From positions 1 through 5,601 of the forward strand of contig WBUW01000227.1 in the NCBI GenBank assembly GCA_008933495.1: a stretch of DNA of 5,601 nucleotides. The letters are read 5' to 3'. This DNA is from Pseudorhodoplanes sp. Lineage in GTDB: Bacteria; Pseudomonadota; Alphaproteobacteria; Rhizobiales; Xanthobacteraceae. Made by a program: the position numbers and the translations under genes. The notes beneath the pieces were generated by a model. That model was not told where the DNA came from and did no database searches. It was given only the letters and a program-made list of their open reading frames with translations. Below, one piece after another: positions 5,275 to 5,601 of this stretch. Within the stretch, counting starts at the first letter, position 1. Each line of letters opens with the position of its first letter.

Positions 5275-5601
5275 ATGGCCGGCGATACAGGGTTAATGAC
5301 GGAGGTTGCGGTCGTGGGCGCGGGGCCGGCCGGCCTGCTCGCCGCCATTGCGCTCGCCGCCGCCGGCATCGACACCATCCTGATCGGCAGGCCGGCACCG
5401 GCGGATCACCGCACCACGGCGCTGATGGCGGGCTCGGTCACCGCGCTCGCGACGCTCGGCATCTGGCGGCTTTGCCGGCATCAGGCGGCGGCGCTGGAGA
5501 CGCTGCGGATTGCCGATGCGACCGCCCGCCTGCTGCGCGCGCCGGAAGCGCGCTTTACCGCCGCCGAAATCGGCCTGCCCGCCTTTGCCCACAATATCGA
5601 G
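5275..5601 (+). CDS. UbiH/UbiF-family FAD-dependent monooxygenase, N-terminal part, cut by right edge
   Basis: The first 109 codons of a flavoprotein hydroxylase; the frame is open through the right edge. The FAD-binding Rossmann motif VVGAGPAGLLAA (GxGxxG at 15-20) is followed by DHRTTALMAGSV (44-55), the family's second conserved segment with the Arg near the flavin. The LRIADATARLLRAPEARF stretch and the EIGLPAFAHNIE ending match the UbiH/UbiF/VisC group. Members hydroxylate the aromatic ring of ubiquinone precursors and work at the inner membrane. Which ring position this one serves cannot be told; alphaproteobacteria often have fewer, broader-range enzymes (UbiL/UbiM). The ATG at 5275 is preferred, with AAGGG 7 nt upstream; an in-frame ATG at 5296 has its nearest AGGG only 3 nt away. 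The later motifs (DG and GD boxes) lie outside the window. It is divergent from the DUF2182 operon. Confidence 0.87.
   Translation, partial: MAGDTGLMTEVAVVGAGPAGLLAAIALAAAGIDTILIGRPAPADHRTTALMAGSVTALATLGIWRLCRHQAAALETLRIADATARLLRAPEARFTAAEIGLPAFAHNIE

Noticed and set aside
4790..5398. A 202-codon open frame on the minus strand crossing the divergent gap
   Set aside because: It overlaps the DUF2182 gene in another frame and the hydroxylase on the opposite strand, and its product is Arg-rich noise.

Overview
The window is a GC-rich stretch of a bacterial chromosome, dense with genes and with strong third-position G/C. It looks like an alphaproteobacterium of the Hyphomicrobiales (rhizobial, Bradyrhizobium, Rhodopseudomonas or Pseudolabrys-like). 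The main clues are a phosphatidylcholine synthase with the Pcs-type spacing of its catalytic motif, a UbiH/UbiF-type hydroxylase, and the overall base composition. I cannot name the genus from the sequence alone. There are no tRNA or rRNA genes, transposases, CRISPR arrays or phage genes.

Layout from left to right. A 5-hydroxyisourate hydrolase (uraH, minus strand, running off the left edge) is preceded by an unusual 14-bp-period direct repeat that reaches its start codon. Upstream of it lies a zinc-independent NADPH:quinone oxidoreductase (minus strand), with a plausible promoter of its own in the 137-bp gap behind it. Next come five closely spaced minus-strand genes. In order of transcription they are a DUF2182 membrane protein, a DUF1326 cysteine-rich protein, phosphatidylcholine synthase (pcs), a TerC-family membrane protein and a short-chain dehydrogenase. 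The gaps are 42, 9 and 19 nt, and the last pair overlaps by 4 nt, so they probably form one operon read from about 5140 down to 1372. At the right edge a UbiH/UbiF-type FAD monooxygenase starts on the plus strand, divergent from the operon. The 135-bp divergent gap holds a perfect 7-bp inverted repeat and a 9-bp direct repeat that may be regulatory.

How the genes may work together. Four of the five operon genes point to membranes and metal. DUF2182 and DUF1326 are cysteine-rich, uncharacterised and often found side by side. TerC proteins include Mn(II) exporters. Pcs is a Mn(II)-dependent integral membrane enzyme that joins choline to CDP-diacylglycerol. A link between membrane phospholipid synthesis and metal handling is an inference, not shown by the sequence. 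The flanking quinone reductase and ubiquinone-type hydroxylase are ordinary housekeeping or redox genes. The window is otherwise core-genome in character, and the least described part is the DUF2182-DUF1326 pair and its operon company.
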